Below, piece by piece: positions 26,322 through 36,246 of a stretch of DNA of 64,000 nucleotides; the first letter of the stretch is position 1; the number at the start of each line of letters is the position of its first letter. The translations under genes were made by a program, and so were the position numbers. Source of the DNA: Rhodospirillaceae bacterium (GTDB lineage: Bacteria > Pseudomonadota > Alphaproteobacteria > GCA-2731375); the NCBI GenBank assembly GCA_018701215.1, contig JABIWH010000050.1, forward strand, positions 186,001 through 250,000. Direction: 5' to 3'. The notes below the pieces were generated by a model. The model made no database searches. It had not been told where the DNA came from and worked only from the letters and a program-made list of their open reading frames with translations.

Positions 26322-27586
26322 TGCCCCTTGTCCCCCGCCATGCTTTGTGGGCGCAGCAAGGTAAAGGCGATGCGGGCACCCAACATGGCCAGGGCAATAT
26401 GGCCAAACGCCAACCCCCAGGCCATATGGGACGGACCGCCCGCCAGATCCAGGATCCAGCCCACCGCGATGGGGCCAACGAAGCCGCCGCCATAGCCCAG
26501 CATGGAATGAACCGCCAAGGTCGCACCCCGGCGTTCCGGATCAGCGTTACCGGCGGCGCCGGCTGTCAGCGAGGATGAATCCAGCCAGATCACCATGCCG
26601 TAGAGCACCACAAGAATTGCCGCCAGGGGATAATTGAAGGCGCCGATGAAGCCCATGGCCAGGGCAAAGACGATGGAACCGGCCATGGCCAGGCGGACAA
26701 GACGCTGTCGGCCCAGGCGGATCGACAGCTCGTTGCCCGCCACGGAGGCCCAGGTGCCGAACAAGGCCATCGCCGTGGCCATCACGGTGGGGCCGAACAG
26801 CGATGTCTCGACGCCATCGCGCAAGGCAACATAGGCCAGGAAGGCCACTGCCCAGCCGCGCATGGCGCCCATCTCCCAGGTATGAATGCAATAGCCAACG
26901 CTGTAGGCCATGGCGTTGCGGTTGGCAAAAACGGGGCGAAAATCGAACAACGCCGGGCTGGACTGTCCAGCCTCGTTTTGAGGCTTTGGTTTGGGTAATT
27001 GTTTCGGCGCGAATATTGCCGCGATCAGCCAGGCCGCCCCGGCGCAACTGCCAGCCACGATAAAGGCGCCCTGCCAGCCCCACATTTCCGACCAAATACC
27101 GGCAATGACAAACGACAGCGCGCCGGAGACACCCATACTGGCGGCATGCCAGGTCACCGCGCGGGAGAGCAGCTTACCGTCAACCTGGTCCGCCAACAGC
27201 TTCAGCCCGGTCATATAGGTGCCGGCCCAGCCCATGCCGGCCAGGGCGCGGAAGAGAAACGCGCTCCAGAACCCTTCGGCGTAAAAGGCGAACAGAAAAT
27301 GCGCGATTATCGTGCAGCCGACCCCGAACAAATAGACCCGGCGCGGGTCAATACGGTCAGTCAGGGTGACCAGAATGGGCACGGTCAGCATATAGGTCAG
27401 ATAAAAGCTGGCGGTGATCCAGCCGGCCTGGCTGTAGTCCAGGCCCCAAAGGGGGATGAATTCCGGCAACAGGGCGGGCCAAGTATAGGCGCCGATCTGG
27501 GCCAGCACCTGGGCCGTGCAAACCAGAGCAACCAGACGAGCGGCTCCCGGCTTCTCGGCGCTACTTGTCGTTTCGTCGTCACTCAT
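26318..27586 (-). CDS. MFS transporter
   Basis: A 422-residue membrane protein with about 12 hydrophobic segments and the MFS loop motif near residues 72-86 (LVTLTDRIDPRRVYL). It resembles nitrate/nitrite- and metabolite-type MFS members but lacks a diagnostic signature, so the substrate is open. Its start is divergent from the MBL hydrolase gene, with about 70 nt between starts. Confidence 0.85.
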   Translation of the reverse strand: MSDDETTSSAEKPGAARLVALVCTAQVLAQIGAYTWPALLPEFIPLWGLDYSQAGWITASFYLTYMLTVPILVTLTDRIDPRRVYLFGVGCTIIAHFLFAFYAEGFWSAFLFRALAGMGWAGTYMTGLKLLADQVDGKLLSRAVTWHAASMGVSGALSFVIAGIWSEMWGWQGAFIVAGSCAGAAWLIAAIFAPKQLPKPKPQNEAGQSSPALFDFRPVFANRNAMAYSVGYCIHTWEMGAMRGWAVAFLAYVALRDGVETSLFGPTVMATAMALFGTWASVAGNELSIRLGRQRLVRLAMAGSIVFALAMGFIGAFNYPLAAILVVLYGMVIWLDSSSLTAGAAGNADPERRGATLAVHSMLGYGGGFVGPIAVGWILDLAGGPSHMAWGLAFGHIALAMLGARIAFTLLRPQSMAGDKGH

Positions 27587-27655
27587 ATGGGATAGGTCAT
27601 TCCGTCTGGGGTCCGCCTCGTCTAGACTATCTGAAAGCTGAGCATAGGATATTTC

Positions 27656-28300
27656 ATGCGCTATCGTATCGTACCCGTCACGCCATTTCGACAGAATTGC
27701 AGCCTATTGTGGTGCGCCGAGACCATGGCCGGCGCCGTGGTCGATCCCGGCGGCGACCTTGACCGGATCGAGGCCGCGATTGCCGAGGAAGGCGTCGGGG
27801 TGGAGAAAATCCTTGTCACCCATGGCCATGCTGATCATGCCGGCGGCGCCGCGGAACTGGCTGAACAGCTGGACGTGCCCATCGAAGGGCCGCATACGGA
27901 CGACGGCTTTTTGATCGAGGCCATGGCCAAGCAAGTCCAACGCACCGGCCTGACGGGTGCGCGTGCCTTTACCCCCGCCCGTTGGCTGGAAGAGGGCGAG
28001 AGCGTCAGCTTTGGCCGGGTCAGCCTGTCCGTTATCCATTGTCCGGGCCACACGCCGGGCCACATCGTTTTCTATCATGAGGGGAGCAAGCTGGCCGTGG
28101 TGGGCGATGTGCTGTTTCGTGGCTCCATCGGGCGCTGCGACGGGCCCAAGGGTGATCACATGGCCCTGGTCAACGCTATTCGAGGCAAGCTATGGCCGCT
28201 GGGCAATGATACCGAGTTCATCCCTGGACACGGTGATATGTCCACCTTCGCCTGGGAACGCGCCTCAAACGCGTTCGTCTGTGATTTCGTCGAATACTAG
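27656..28300 (+). CDS. MBL-fold metallohydrolase, glyoxalase-II-like
   Basis: A 214-residue metallo-beta-lactamase-fold protein. It carries the THGHADH metal motif (His56, His58, Asp60, His61), CPGHTPGH near residues 130-137, VVGDVLFRGSIGR with the bridging Asp, and FIPGHGD. The pattern matches the YcbL/glyoxalase-II-like group acting on thioesters. It is a free-standing gene. Confidence 0.85.
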   Translation: MRYRIVPVTPFRQNCSLLWCAETMAGAVVDPGGDLDRIEAAIAEEGVGVEKILVTHGHADHAGGAAELAEQLDVPIEGPHTDDGFLIEAMAKQVQRTGLTGARAFTPARWLEEGESVSFGRVSLSVIHCPGHTPGHIVFYHEGSKLAVVGDVLFRGSIGRCDGPKGDHMALVNAIRGKLWPLGNDTEFIPGHGDMSTFAWERASNAFVCDFVEY

Positions 28301-28323
28301 GGCATTTCCCGGCTAAATGGCCG

Positions 28324-31053
28324 CTAAGCGTTGGAGGCCAGGTCAGGCGTTTTGAACGCGGAGCCATGCCATGTCCGGTTCGGTGGAAAGGACAGAGAGA
28401 CCGTGGTTCCCTTACCGGTTTGGCTATGTATTTTCAGGCTGCCGCCATGTTGTTGCATCAATAGGCGGCTGATATGCAGGCCAAGTCCGGTGCCCTGATA
28501 CTTTCGGGCTTTGCTGCTATCTACCTGGACAAATGGCTCCAGTGCCATTTTAACCTCGTTGTCACGCATACCAATACCGGTATCGCTAACCCGGATCACA
28601 ACGGCATTTTCCACCGTCGTCATCGCGGCCAGCGTAACGCTACCCCCGTCATGAGAAAATTTGATGGCGTTGGACAGCAGATTGTTGGTCATCTGAGCCA
28701 GGGTTCGTTTGTCGCAAAGAAGTGCGGGCAGATCATCCTGAATAGCATTCTCGACCTTGATATTCCGCTCCATGGCCTGTGGCGTGACCATTTCGATGGT
28801 CGCGGTCAGGAACGTGCGCAAGTCGACAATTTCATCTTCGAGTGCGTATTTACCAGCTTCAATTTTTGAAATATCCAGAATGACATTGATAAGATTGAGA
28901 AGCAGCATCCCGCTATCATGTATATGGTCGTGATATTCCCCATAGCGGGGATCTCCGGTCGGGCCAAAAATCCGCGACTGCATCATCGATGCGAAACCGA
29001 TGATGGCATTAAGCGGGGTGCGCAGATCGTGGCTCATCATGGCGAGAAATTCCGTTTTCGCCAGGTTCGCCTTTTCCGCCTGTTCCTTGGCAACCTGTAG
29101 TTCCGCAGTTTGAATTTCCAAGTTCGCGGCCATTTTATTGATGTCCGCAGCCATGGCATCGATTTCATCCCGGGGACTAATCGCCGGATGTTGGTTCTGG
29201 TGACGCTCGCTAAATAGGATACGGCGGCTCAGATCGCCGGATGCCAGGCGGCTCAGCGCGGTTCTGATGGCCTCGGCCTTGTCGCCGATAGTGACGGTCG
29301 CCCGGAAAAAGAAGACTAGAAACGCAATCAACGTGATGCCCAGCAGCAGAGCAATGGCGGCAAAAATATTTGCTCTTTGCGCCCTTTCATCGCTGGATCG
29401 CGCCGCCATATCGCCGATCAAATGTGATATCGCCAGGGCTGTATTTATCGCCGCCGTGGACTCCTCGATCCAACGCGGACCGTTAACAGGATAAGGCTGC
29501 GGCCGATGCGCCTCCATGAGAAGCCAATACTGGCCCGTGTCGCCAGGGTGGTAATGTATGGGCTGAACGATAAAAGATCTGTTCCCCGATACGATTTCCT
29601 TTTTCTGGCCGGATAAGATCTCGTTGGCGGCGTCGGGATAATCCGCCTGAATTTTGCTCATGCCTCGGTTTAGGGCAGTCATCATGCCCCATTCTTTCGC
29701 CGCATCTGGATGGTGCAGATAGTAGCCATCCTTATTCGCCAGAATAGCCGTGCCTTCGGGAATGTGCGCGAATACTTCCGCATCGACGTTGAGCACAACA
29801 ATTCCCTGGGGTTGCCCGGCGGAGTAAACCGGCGCGGCGAAACGCAGCGTTGGCACTACTGGGATCGTCAGTTGCCCCTGTTCCTTATTCAGGTCCATGG
29901 GTGAAATATAGAACCGCCCCTCCGGAATATCCTTGGCCTCGATGAAATAGTACCGCTTGCTCTTGTTCTGTAGGTCCTTTTTTCGGACAACGCGGCTTCG
30001 TCCGCCATCGTGCTCTATCCGCAACTGCTCCAATCCGTTCTTGTCCAGATATCGAATTTGCAAAAGCTTTGGATCCATATCGGCTAGAACCTGAAAAACC
30101 TGTTCTATCCGCGTTGCATCAAACTCGACGCCATCGGCAGCTTTCCTTGCCTGTTCCTTCATGTACGGATTATTGGTCAAACTCAAAAGCATGCCGACCA
30201 TGCCATCAAGGTGGTCAAGAAGTGCCTGGTTCGCATCCATCAAATGCGCCCGAATTTTTTGGCTCGCTTGACGGTTTCTGTTGGCGACCTGAAAAACTTG
30301 CAGGCGCAGGTCTTGGTAGTCGCCAAGAAATGCCGCCTCGAAATTCAGAATGGCGGCCCGCAGTTCCGGCGATGTCGTGGCGTTGTCTCTTATGATCCGG
30401 ATCCGACGGACTGCTTCATCCACATGACTGCGGAAGCGTTCGAGCTCAATTCCGGTTTCTTCACTAATTTGCGAACCGGTTGCGATGATATTACCCAGAA
30501 TGGCCCGTTCCCTGCCGGCGTATTCCGCAAGCTGGGCGATATTGGGGCGCAGCAGGGAGTTATAATACAAAACCGCTTCTGCTTCGTTGGTCGGGGAAAA
30601 GGTCGAATCCTGAAGGTCAAACGCACGCGCGATATTATCCGTTGTGACCTTGAACCAGCCGGCAAGGCTTATGCCATTGGATCTGACTTCGGCACGTGCC
30701 TTGTGCAGCGCATTTTGGCTGTCATTCCACTTTTTAAGTTTGTCCTTGAAATCGGCGGAGATAGAGCCGCGGTCGAGCAATACATTGGCGGTCAATCTGG
30801 CTTTGTTGACATGGCCGTCGCCTGCTACGCCCAACGCCTTGAAATTTTTTAATAATCCGGCGTTTCCGCCGATGATTGTACTGCCGACGCCGCGTTCCAC
30901 GGCTTCAATGCCGGCGGCCTTATTCAGGTGATCGCTAAGCTCGTTGCGTAACTTGTTTTGCCTCGATCGCTCAACGTCAGAGAAGCTGACAGATAGCGTA
31001 ATGACCACGCCTACAGACAGTAAACCGGAAAAGACAAGGGCAAGCAATATCAC
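28324..31053 (-). CDS. Membrane sensor histidine kinase with large periplasmic domain
   Basis: A 909-residue kinase. TM1 is at residues ~3-23. A helical region with IEAVERGVGSTIIGG resembling a nitrate-sensing/chemoreceptor helical domain spans ~45-290. A Cache-like periplasmic domain (YLDKNGLEQLRIEHDGG and HHPDAAKEWG) lies at ~300-520, then TM2 at ~560-585 and HAMP with coiled coil to ~655. HisKA has MSHDLRTPLNAIIGF with the phospho-acceptor His675, followed by HATPase_c with NLLSNAIKFS, VSDTGIGM and GTGLGLHIS. No response regulator is encoded alongside, so it is an orphan in this window. The start is GTG; no ATG or other start occurs further upstream in frame. Confidence 0.87.
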   Translation of the reverse strand: MILLALVFSGLLSVGVVITLSVSFSDVERSRQNKLRNELSDHLNKAAGIEAVERGVGSTIIGGNAGLLKNFKALGVAGDGHVNKARLTANVLLDRGSISADFKDKLKKWNDSQNALHKARAEVRSNGISLAGWFKVTTDNIARAFDLQDSTFSPTNEAEAVLYYNSLLRPNIAQLAEYAGRERAILGNIIATGSQISEETGIELERFRSHVDEAVRRIRIIRDNATTSPELRAAILNFEAAFLGDYQDLRLQVFQVANRNRQASQKIRAHLMDANQALLDHLDGMVGMLLSLTNNPYMKEQARKAADGVEFDATRIEQVFQVLADMDPKLLQIRYLDKNGLEQLRIEHDGGRSRVVRKKDLQNKSKRYYFIEAKDIPEGRFYISPMDLNKEQGQLTIPVVPTLRFAAPVYSAGQPQGIVVLNVDAEVFAHIPEGTAILANKDGYYLHHPDAAKEWGMMTALNRGMSKIQADYPDAANEILSGQKKEIVSGNRSFIVQPIHYHPGDTGQYWLLMEAHRPQPYPVNGPRWIEESTAAINTALAISHLIGDMAARSSDERAQRANIFAAIALLLGITLIAFLVFFFRATVTIGDKAEAIRTALSRLASGDLSRRILFSERHQNQHPAISPRDEIDAMAADINKMAANLEIQTAELQVAKEQAEKANLAKTEFLAMMSHDLRTPLNAIIGFASMMQSRIFGPTGDPRYGEYHDHIHDSGMLLLNLINVILDISKIEAGKYALEDEIVDLRTFLTATIEMVTPQAMERNIKVENAIQDDLPALLCDKRTLAQMTNNLLSNAIKFSHDGGSVTLAAMTTVENAVVIRVSDTGIGMRDNEVKMALEPFVQVDSSKARKYQGTGLGLHISRLLMQQHGGSLKIHSQTGKGTTVSLSFPPNRTWHGSAFKTPDLASNA

Positions 31054-31295
31054 CTTGAATCTTATGGATTTTGGGCTAATACTAAAGATGTATCTACTCC
31101 AATTACTTCCATAACACCAGTTGTACTCTGGTATATCTAAAAATTCTTGGAAAGAAGTTATAGTTACTTACTTACTGAATTATGAAGCAAATTACACGAT
31201 TTGCACAGGTATATTAGCAAAGGCGAAATTGACCCTATGGCGCCAGTACGGTTTATAGTGGTCCGTTCCCATATGGGGATTACGAGGAGATGGGA
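31054..31295. other. AT-rich divergent intergenic region
   Basis: About 240 nt between the histidine kinase and GST starts, conspicuously AT-rich around 31080-31210. It must carry the promoters for both directions. I cannot fix individual boxes and see no gene in it. Confidence 0.4.
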
Positions 31296-31910
31296 ATGCT
31301 GGTCCTGCACGACAATCTGGGTTCAGGGAATGCCTACAAGGTGCGGCTCTTGCTGGCGCATCTGGGCCAACCGTTTCAGCGCATAGAATACGACGTCACC
31401 AAGGCCGAGACACGTACTGCGGAGTTCCTCGCGCTCAATCCCGACGGCCGCATACCATTACTGCAAATCCCCGATGGCCGGGTGTTGGCCCAATCCAATG
31501 CCATTTTATTTTATCTGGCACAAGACAGCCGGTATCTACCGAACGATAACTTTGCCCAGGCCGAAGTGCTGCAATGGATGTTCTTTGAACAATACAGCCA
31601 CGAGCCAAATATAGCCGTGGCCCGCTATTGGCTGCATTTCCTGGACCCGAGCCAGGTGCAACAGGCTTCGTTGGAAGAGAAATGGCAAAAGGGTTATCAG
31701 GCCCTGGACGTCATGGAAAAACGCCTCGGCGCGGCGGACTTCCTGGTCGGCGATGACTATTCCATCGCCGACATCGCTCTTTACGCCTATACCCACGTGG
31801 CGGATGAAGCGGAAATGGACCTAGGCCCCTACCCCGGCATCCGGCGCTGGCTGGACCGGGTTGCCGAGCAGCCGGGCCACGTGCTGATCACCCAGGATGA
31901 TTTTACCTAG
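31296..31910 (+). CDS. Glutathione S-transferase
   Basis: About 204 residues. The N-terminal thioredoxin-like GST domain has SGNAYKVRLLLAHLGQP (candidate catalytic Ser in place of Tyr), LNPDGRIPLLQ with the cis-Pro, and LAQSNAILFYLA. The C-terminal helical domain has DFLVGDDYSIADIALYAYTH, the classic GST N-capping box. The start at 31296 lies 6 nt after GAGGAG; an ATG two codons upstream abuts that site and is less likely. It is followed by an AhpD-like gene. Confidence 0.88.
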   Translation: MLVLHDNLGSGNAYKVRLLLAHLGQPFQRIEYDVTKAETRTAEFLALNPDGRIPLLQIPDGRVLAQSNAILFYLAQDSRYLPNDNFAQAEVLQWMFFEQYSHEPNIAVARYWLHFLDPSQVQQASLEEKWQKGYQALDVMEKRLGAADFLVGDDYSIADIALYAYTHVADEAEMDLGPYPGIRRWLDRVAEQPGHVLITQDDFT

Positions 31911-31929
31911 AACACGAAAGAGCAAATCA

Positions 31930-32472
31930 ATGCCAGACCGCATTATTGAACCGGTAAGCCTGCGCGATGCTAATCCAGAGGCCCGTGCGGTACTCGACAC
32001 CCTGCGCAAGAGCCATGCCAAGGTGCCGGTCTCGTTCGCGTATATGGCCGTCCAGCCCGGCGCCCTGGAAGGGTTCGAGCAATTCTACCAAGGCGTGATC
32101 GGCGATCCGCGCCTGGATGAAAAATACCGCGAGTTGGCCTATCTAAAGACCGCCATGCTGGCCGGCTGCAAGCTTTGCATCGCCAACCATAGCGCCTCTG
32201 CCCTCCGCGTCGGCTGGAGCGAAGCGCAGATCGCGGCCATGGCCGATTTCTCTGGAAGCGATGCCTTCAACGAGCTGGAAAAAGCCATTCTAAGTTATAC
32301 GGAACATGTCGCCGGAAAATCCGGCAAGTCGCCGGCGTCCCTGTTACAACAACTGCACGCGGCCTTGGGCAACGACGGCGTGGTGATCCTGACCCAGGTG
32401 ATCGGCATCGCCAACCTGTTCTCGCGCTTCAACAACGCGCTGCATACTTATGACAGCGCGGACTATCCCTAA
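31930..32472 (+). CDS. Carboxymuconolactone-decarboxylase/AhpD-like protein
   Basis: About 180 residues with the AhpD-like core: YRELAYLKTAMLAGCKLCIANHSA, whose CxxC plus His (C-K-L-C-I-A-N-H) is the peroxidase-type redox active site of AhpD relatives. It probably reduces peroxides or handles a thiol partner. An in-frame ATG at 31897 inside the GST gene is less likely. It pairs with the GST gene 19 nt upstream, suggesting a detoxification unit. Confidence 0.82.
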   Translation: MPDRIIEPVSLRDANPEARAVLDTLRKSHAKVPVSFAYMAVQPGALEGFEQFYQGVIGDPRLDEKYRELAYLKTAMLAGCKLCIANHSASALRVGWSEAQIAAMADFSGSDAFNELEKAILSYTEHVAGKSGKSPASLLQQLHAALGNDGVVILTQVIGIANLFSRFNNALHTYDSADYP

Positions 32473-32484
32473 CCTGTCGCGGCA

Positions 32485-33285
32485 CTAAGTGCCGGTAAAC
32501 TTGGCCGGGCGTTTTTCGACAAATGCCGCCAGGCCTTCCTTGGCGTCGTTGGTCTTGCCCAGTTCCACATTAACGGTGGCGAAATCCGCCACCGCCGCAT
32601 CAAAACCTTTTGCGATGAACTTGCGCGAATTGGCGATGGTCGCTTTCACAGCTAACGGAGCTTGCGCGCAGATTTTCTCCGCCAGCTCTATCGCCCGTGG
32701 CAACTGCTGGCCGGCGGGCACAATCTCCTGAATATAGTTGAAGCGCAGCGCCGTCTCGGCATCGAACTCATCGTCGGTCAATAGATAGCGCATGGCGTTG
32801 CCGTAACCGGCGCGCTCAACCATGCGGATGGTGGCGCCGCCCGTGGCCATCAGGTTGCGTTGTACTTCCAGCTGCGAAAACCGGCAATCATCGGCGGCGA
32901 TGACCAGGTCACAGGCCAGCATCAGTTCAATGCCGATGGTATAGGTAATACCCTGCACCGCCGCCACCACGGGCTTGCTCCGATGCGGACCGGTCAGGCC
33001 AAAGCAATCGATATTGCCTTCGCCATAAAGCGGCGCACCCTTGGCCCGGTGCGGCGCCATGGCCGGCATATCCAAGCCAGCAGTGGTGTGCGGGCCGATA
33101 GCATGCAGCACACCGCAGCGCAATTCGTCGTCGCGCTCCAACAAGGTATAGGCATCGCCCAATTCCTGGGTCATCTTTGGCGTGAAGCCGTTGAACTTGT
33201 GCGGCCGATCGATACCGATCAGCAATAGCTGGCCGCGCCGCTCGGTGTTGATACGGCCATCAGGATTGGTTGGGTCTTCCGCCAT
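32485..33285 (-). CDS. Enoyl-CoA hydratase/isomerase (crotonase) family protein
   Basis: A 266-residue crotonase-fold protein with PHKFNGFTPKM near the N-terminus, the oxyanion-hole region AAVQGITYTIGIELMLACDLVIAADDCRF and a C-terminal FVEKRPAKF tail. The usual catalytic Glu positions are not clearly conserved, so it may be an isomerase or hydrolase variant of the family. It ends the selenoprotein operon, 23 nt after the alpha/beta hydrolase. Confidence 0.83.
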   Translation of the reverse strand: MAEDPTNPDGRINTERRGQLLLIGIDRPHKFNGFTPKMTQELGDAYTLLERDDELRCGVLHAIGPHTTAGLDMPAMAPHRAKGAPLYGEGNIDCFGLTGPHRSKPVVAAVQGITYTIGIELMLACDLVIAADDCRFSQLEVQRNLMATGGATIRMVERAGYGNAMRYLLTDDEFDAETALRFNYIQEIVPAGQQLPRAIELAEKICAQAPLAVKATIANSRKFIAKGFDAAVADFATVNVELGKTNDAKEGLAAFVEKRPAKFTGT

Positions 33286-33308
33286 CGTTAATTCTCCTCC
33301 AAAAAAAA

Positions 33309-35264
33309 TTACTGTGCCACGCAGGTGTCATAGCGGGCCGCCGCAATGCCGACGCACAAGGCAATGTCCTCGTTCAACAGATAACGCAGGGACACCAGGG
33401 CGGAGGCGGCGGCCTCGACCTGTCTGAGATAATCATCGCGGCCGCCATAGCGTTCCTCCAGCGATGGGCGGGGATCGCCGGCTGCCTCGCGTTCGGCCTT
33501 ATCCTTGGCGAACGGTACCGTCGAGCCGATGTATTCCAGCAACTGCCCGGCGCCGCCCGTATCGGCATGGCGAGGGTTGAAACCGGTGTGACTAGCCACC
33601 GGCACGGCTACGTCGGGCATGGGAATGCCGGCGGCCTCGCAGCCGTTTTCATTCACGGTGGAAACCCAATCGGGATAGGGCGAAGCGCCAAGCTTGGCCG
33701 GCATGACGCCAATGCCCCGTTCGGCATCTGGCCCCAGATCCAAGGGATAGACCCAGGTCATGGCCTTTTCATCGGGCAGGTTCAGGCCGGATATCTTGGC
33801 CAGGCTGTCCATGACCTCGGCCCGGCTGCCCCGGCGCTCGCCGGTGGGATACGAGCTGCCGGGCGGCGCCACATCATCACGGACCCAGATCAGCAAATTC
33901 ATCAGAGCAGCACGATACAGTGGGCGATAGTCGATGATGTTCATGTAGTTCTGGCCATGGCTGCCAAACATGGTACGCCTGGACAGCACGGCGGCGCCGG
34001 GCCCGTGCTGGGTCGAGGCAAAGAGATAACGGCGCACGTTGTCGGGCAGTTCCGCATCACCCCCCGTGGCGAGATCAGCATGGCTGAGACCCGCATCGCC
34101 ACGCCAGTATTCCGACGAGGTATCGGTGTAGATAATCTTCACTGTTCCCTGGGCGCCTTTAGCGCCCTGACGGTCCAGCAGCCCCTCGGTTGTGCCGCTG
34201 ACCGGATCGGTCTGGGGCAAATCGGCAAAGGGAAACAAATGCCCGAATGACGGCGTTGGCTGCACCGAGGGCTGGGCGTAGCGGTGATTGAACTCACCAC
34301 GCCGTCCTCCCGCGATATGGGCCAGCACGCCGTCGAAAGCAGGCCGGCCACTTTCGTCCAAGTTCAGGCCAGCGTGGAGATAGGTGCGCAGAAAGCGCCC
34401 GCATTGGGACTGCCCCTCGCCGATTGTATATTCGATATTGCCCGCCGTGGGCGCCTCGGCCTCGTATCGCAGGTAGGATGCCAGATCGCGCGTGGCCAAC
34501 ATGCCCGCACCCACCACGGGGCAGTCCAGCGGTGTGTAGAGCACATCATATATGCGCCCAGCTTCAAAGCCGCCGTCCAGGGTGACATGATCATCGCTTT
34601 CGAAACGCCAGTGCGCCCGCTCAATCTCCCGTGGCGCGCCATAGCTGCCATCGCGCACCAGCAGCTTGGCGCCCGGTTCGGTCACATCCGCCACCCGCAC
34701 CGGTACATGTTTGCCCAGATCACCCACGTGCTGATCGGTCAAGGCCAGACTGTCGCAAGCCTGGTCGGGCTGAATACGCAACTGCATCTGAGTGGCCGGC
34801 GTCCGTGCCTCGATCGGCACACTGGGCGCCATCAGGCCGATACGGTGACGCTCGGGCGAGCGCGGCATATCCCACTGCCAGCCGGCCCAGGCCACGGTCC
34901 AACCATGTTGAAACAGAAAGCCGTCGCCAGGTTCCACGGCGGCCGAGACCTCGGTGCTCATAGGAGATTGGTTAAACCGCGCCAGGACCCGCCGGCCCCG
35001 GTTCGGTACCTGCATCAGCAGGGCCCGGTTGCCACGTCCCACCCCCAGGGGCCGCAAAATTGTGACATCGCCACTGAATTGAACCAGGCCGTCGCCATCA
35101 CGCTCCGCCAACTCCAGGTCCACCACGCCTTGGTTGGCGGCATGCAGGGGATCAACCGCGTAATGGGCAATGGCTTCGATCCGTTCGTAAGGACCAACAT
35201 CAGCAAAAGCACGGCCCTCTTCGTAGGGTTCACGGCTCAGAATTTCCAGACGGGTCAACGGCAT
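33309..35264 (-). CDS. Alpha/beta hydrolase domain protein (Abhydrolase_10 type)
   Basis: A 651-residue protein matching the large alpha/beta hydrolase family with an N-terminal beta-rich domain. The nucleophile elbow reads GEGQSQCGRF (Ser within GQSQCG) near residue 290. Conserved WVRDDVAPPGSSYP and C-terminal DYLRQVEAAASALVSLRYLL blocks are present, and no signal peptide is seen. It likely hydrolyses an ester or lactone. It starts 17 nt after the second partner gene, placing it in the UGSC selenoprotein operon. Confidence 0.78.
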   Translation of the reverse strand: MPLTRLEILSREPYEEGRAFADVGPYERIEAIAHYAVDPLHAANQGVVDLELAERDGDGLVQFSGDVTILRPLGVGRGNRALLMQVPNRGRRVLARFNQSPMSTEVSAAVEPGDGFLFQHGWTVAWAGWQWDMPRSPERHRIGLMAPSVPIEARTPATQMQLRIQPDQACDSLALTDQHVGDLGKHVPVRVADVTEPGAKLLVRDGSYGAPREIERAHWRFESDDHVTLDGGFEAGRIYDVLYTPLDCPVVGAGMLATRDLASYLRYEAEAPTAGNIEYTIGEGQSQCGRFLRTYLHAGLNLDESGRPAFDGVLAHIAGGRRGEFNHRYAQPSVQPTPSFGHLFPFADLPQTDPVSGTTEGLLDRQGAKGAQGTVKIIYTDTSSEYWRGDAGLSHADLATGGDAELPDNVRRYLFASTQHGPGAAVLSRRTMFGSHGQNYMNIIDYRPLYRAALMNLLIWVRDDVAPPGSSYPTGERRGSRAEVMDSLAKISGLNLPDEKAMTWVYPLDLGPDAERGIGVMPAKLGASPYPDWVSTVNENGCEAAGIPMPDVAVPVASHTGFNPRHADTGGAGQLLEYIGSTVPFAKDKAEREAAGDPRPSLEERYGGRDDYLRQVEAAASALVSLRYLLNEDIALCVGIAAARYDTCVAQ

Positions 35265-35280
35265 AAATCAACTCCACGAA

Positions 35281-36246
35281 TTACGGATCAAGGATTGCCC
35301 TGGTTACGGACAGGGAGCCGCCGGCCCACAGCGGCAGAAGGGTCATTTTCACACCGGCGCCGCCGGTAATGATCGGATGAATATCTTCTGGCGCACGGAC
35401 GAGGCCACCAATCGAGGCGGCCAGATAGCTTTGTATCCGGGTCAAATCCCAGCCTTTTTTGGCTATTTGCCGGGCCAGCTCGGGCGGCAGCAAGAAAAAC
35501 TGTTCGCCCGGTTCCCGCAAGCGGCCAGCAGAGGCTACGTCGCGCACCGCCGTCATGGCAGCAGCCATGGGATCAAGAATGGTCTCCGGCGTCTCGCCGC
35601 CGCCAGTTGGCAGGACCTCCACCGTGCCCGAAACACCAAGCACCGTTACAGCCGAGATAGTTTCTTCGATACCCCGCCTTACCGGTAGCGGCGGGAATGT
35701 TCGGTCATCAGCTTCGGGGAAACAAAATCCGTATTTACCCGGCTGGCCCATGGTCGCCATATCACCGATGCCCGCCCGCGCGCCGCCAATATTACGCGTG
35801 ACCAATGCAATGGCCCGGCCCAATGTGGCATTGGCCCGGTTGCCGGGCCCTAACAAATTCGTGCCCGCATTCATGCCCAGGGTTTCAGCCACGGGACCAT
35901 GCACGATGCTAACAACCGCCGGCGTGCCGGTGGTGGTGAGAACACCCAGCAAATTAAAACTCGGCTCCAGGCATGCCTCGGCCGCCGTCAAAACCACCGC
36001 CAGGGCGCCCGGTTCGCAGCCGGCCAGGACGCAATTATAGGCCACGGCGGCGGTGGTCAGGTCACCAAATAGAGGCAGCATCTGGCCGTATGATTTATCC
36101 GGCACCGCAACGCCGGCCAGCATGGCGGCCAGGCGCGCCTCGGTTGGCGGCACCAGGGGCAGGCCATCGCTTAGTCCTTTCTCCTGCAGTACCGCCTGGG
36201 CCTCTTCCCAGGAAACTGCCTCCGGAAAAACCGGCGACGCCTCCAT
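35281..36246 (-). CDS. UGSC-partner paralogue B (uncharacterised family)
   Basis: A 321-residue soluble protein. I do not recognise a named family, but it is clearly homologous to the next upstream protein and to the C-terminal part of the fused selenoprotein at 61,633. Shared blocks are GLSDGLPLVPPTE (residues 24-36), LAGCEP (Cys77), LGMNAGTNLLGPGNRANATLGRA near 123-145, NIGGARAG, and the KYGFCFPE block with Cys175. The two cysteines are invariant in all three copies. Its start overlaps the stop of paralogue A, so they are translated together and may form a complex. Confidence 0.7.
   Translation of the reverse strand: MEASPVFPEAVSWEEAQAVLQEKGLSDGLPLVPPTEARLAAMLAGVAVPDKSYGQMLPLFGDLTTAAVAYNCVLAGCEPGALAVVLTAAEACLEPSFNLLGVLTTTGTPAVVSIVHGPVAETLGMNAGTNLLGPGNRANATLGRAIALVTRNIGGARAGIGDMATMGQPGKYGFCFPEADDRTFPPLPVRRGIEETISAVTVLGVSGTVEVLPTGGGETPETILDPMAAAMTAVRDVASAGRLREPGEQFFLLPPELARQIAKKGWDLTRIQSYLAASIGGLVRAPEDIHPIITGGAGVKMTLLPLWAGGSLSVTRAILDP

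Noticed and set aside
33270..34250. Plus-strand frame across the alpha/beta hydrolase gene
   Set aside because: It is a shadow of the minus-strand hydrolase, with no conserved motif.
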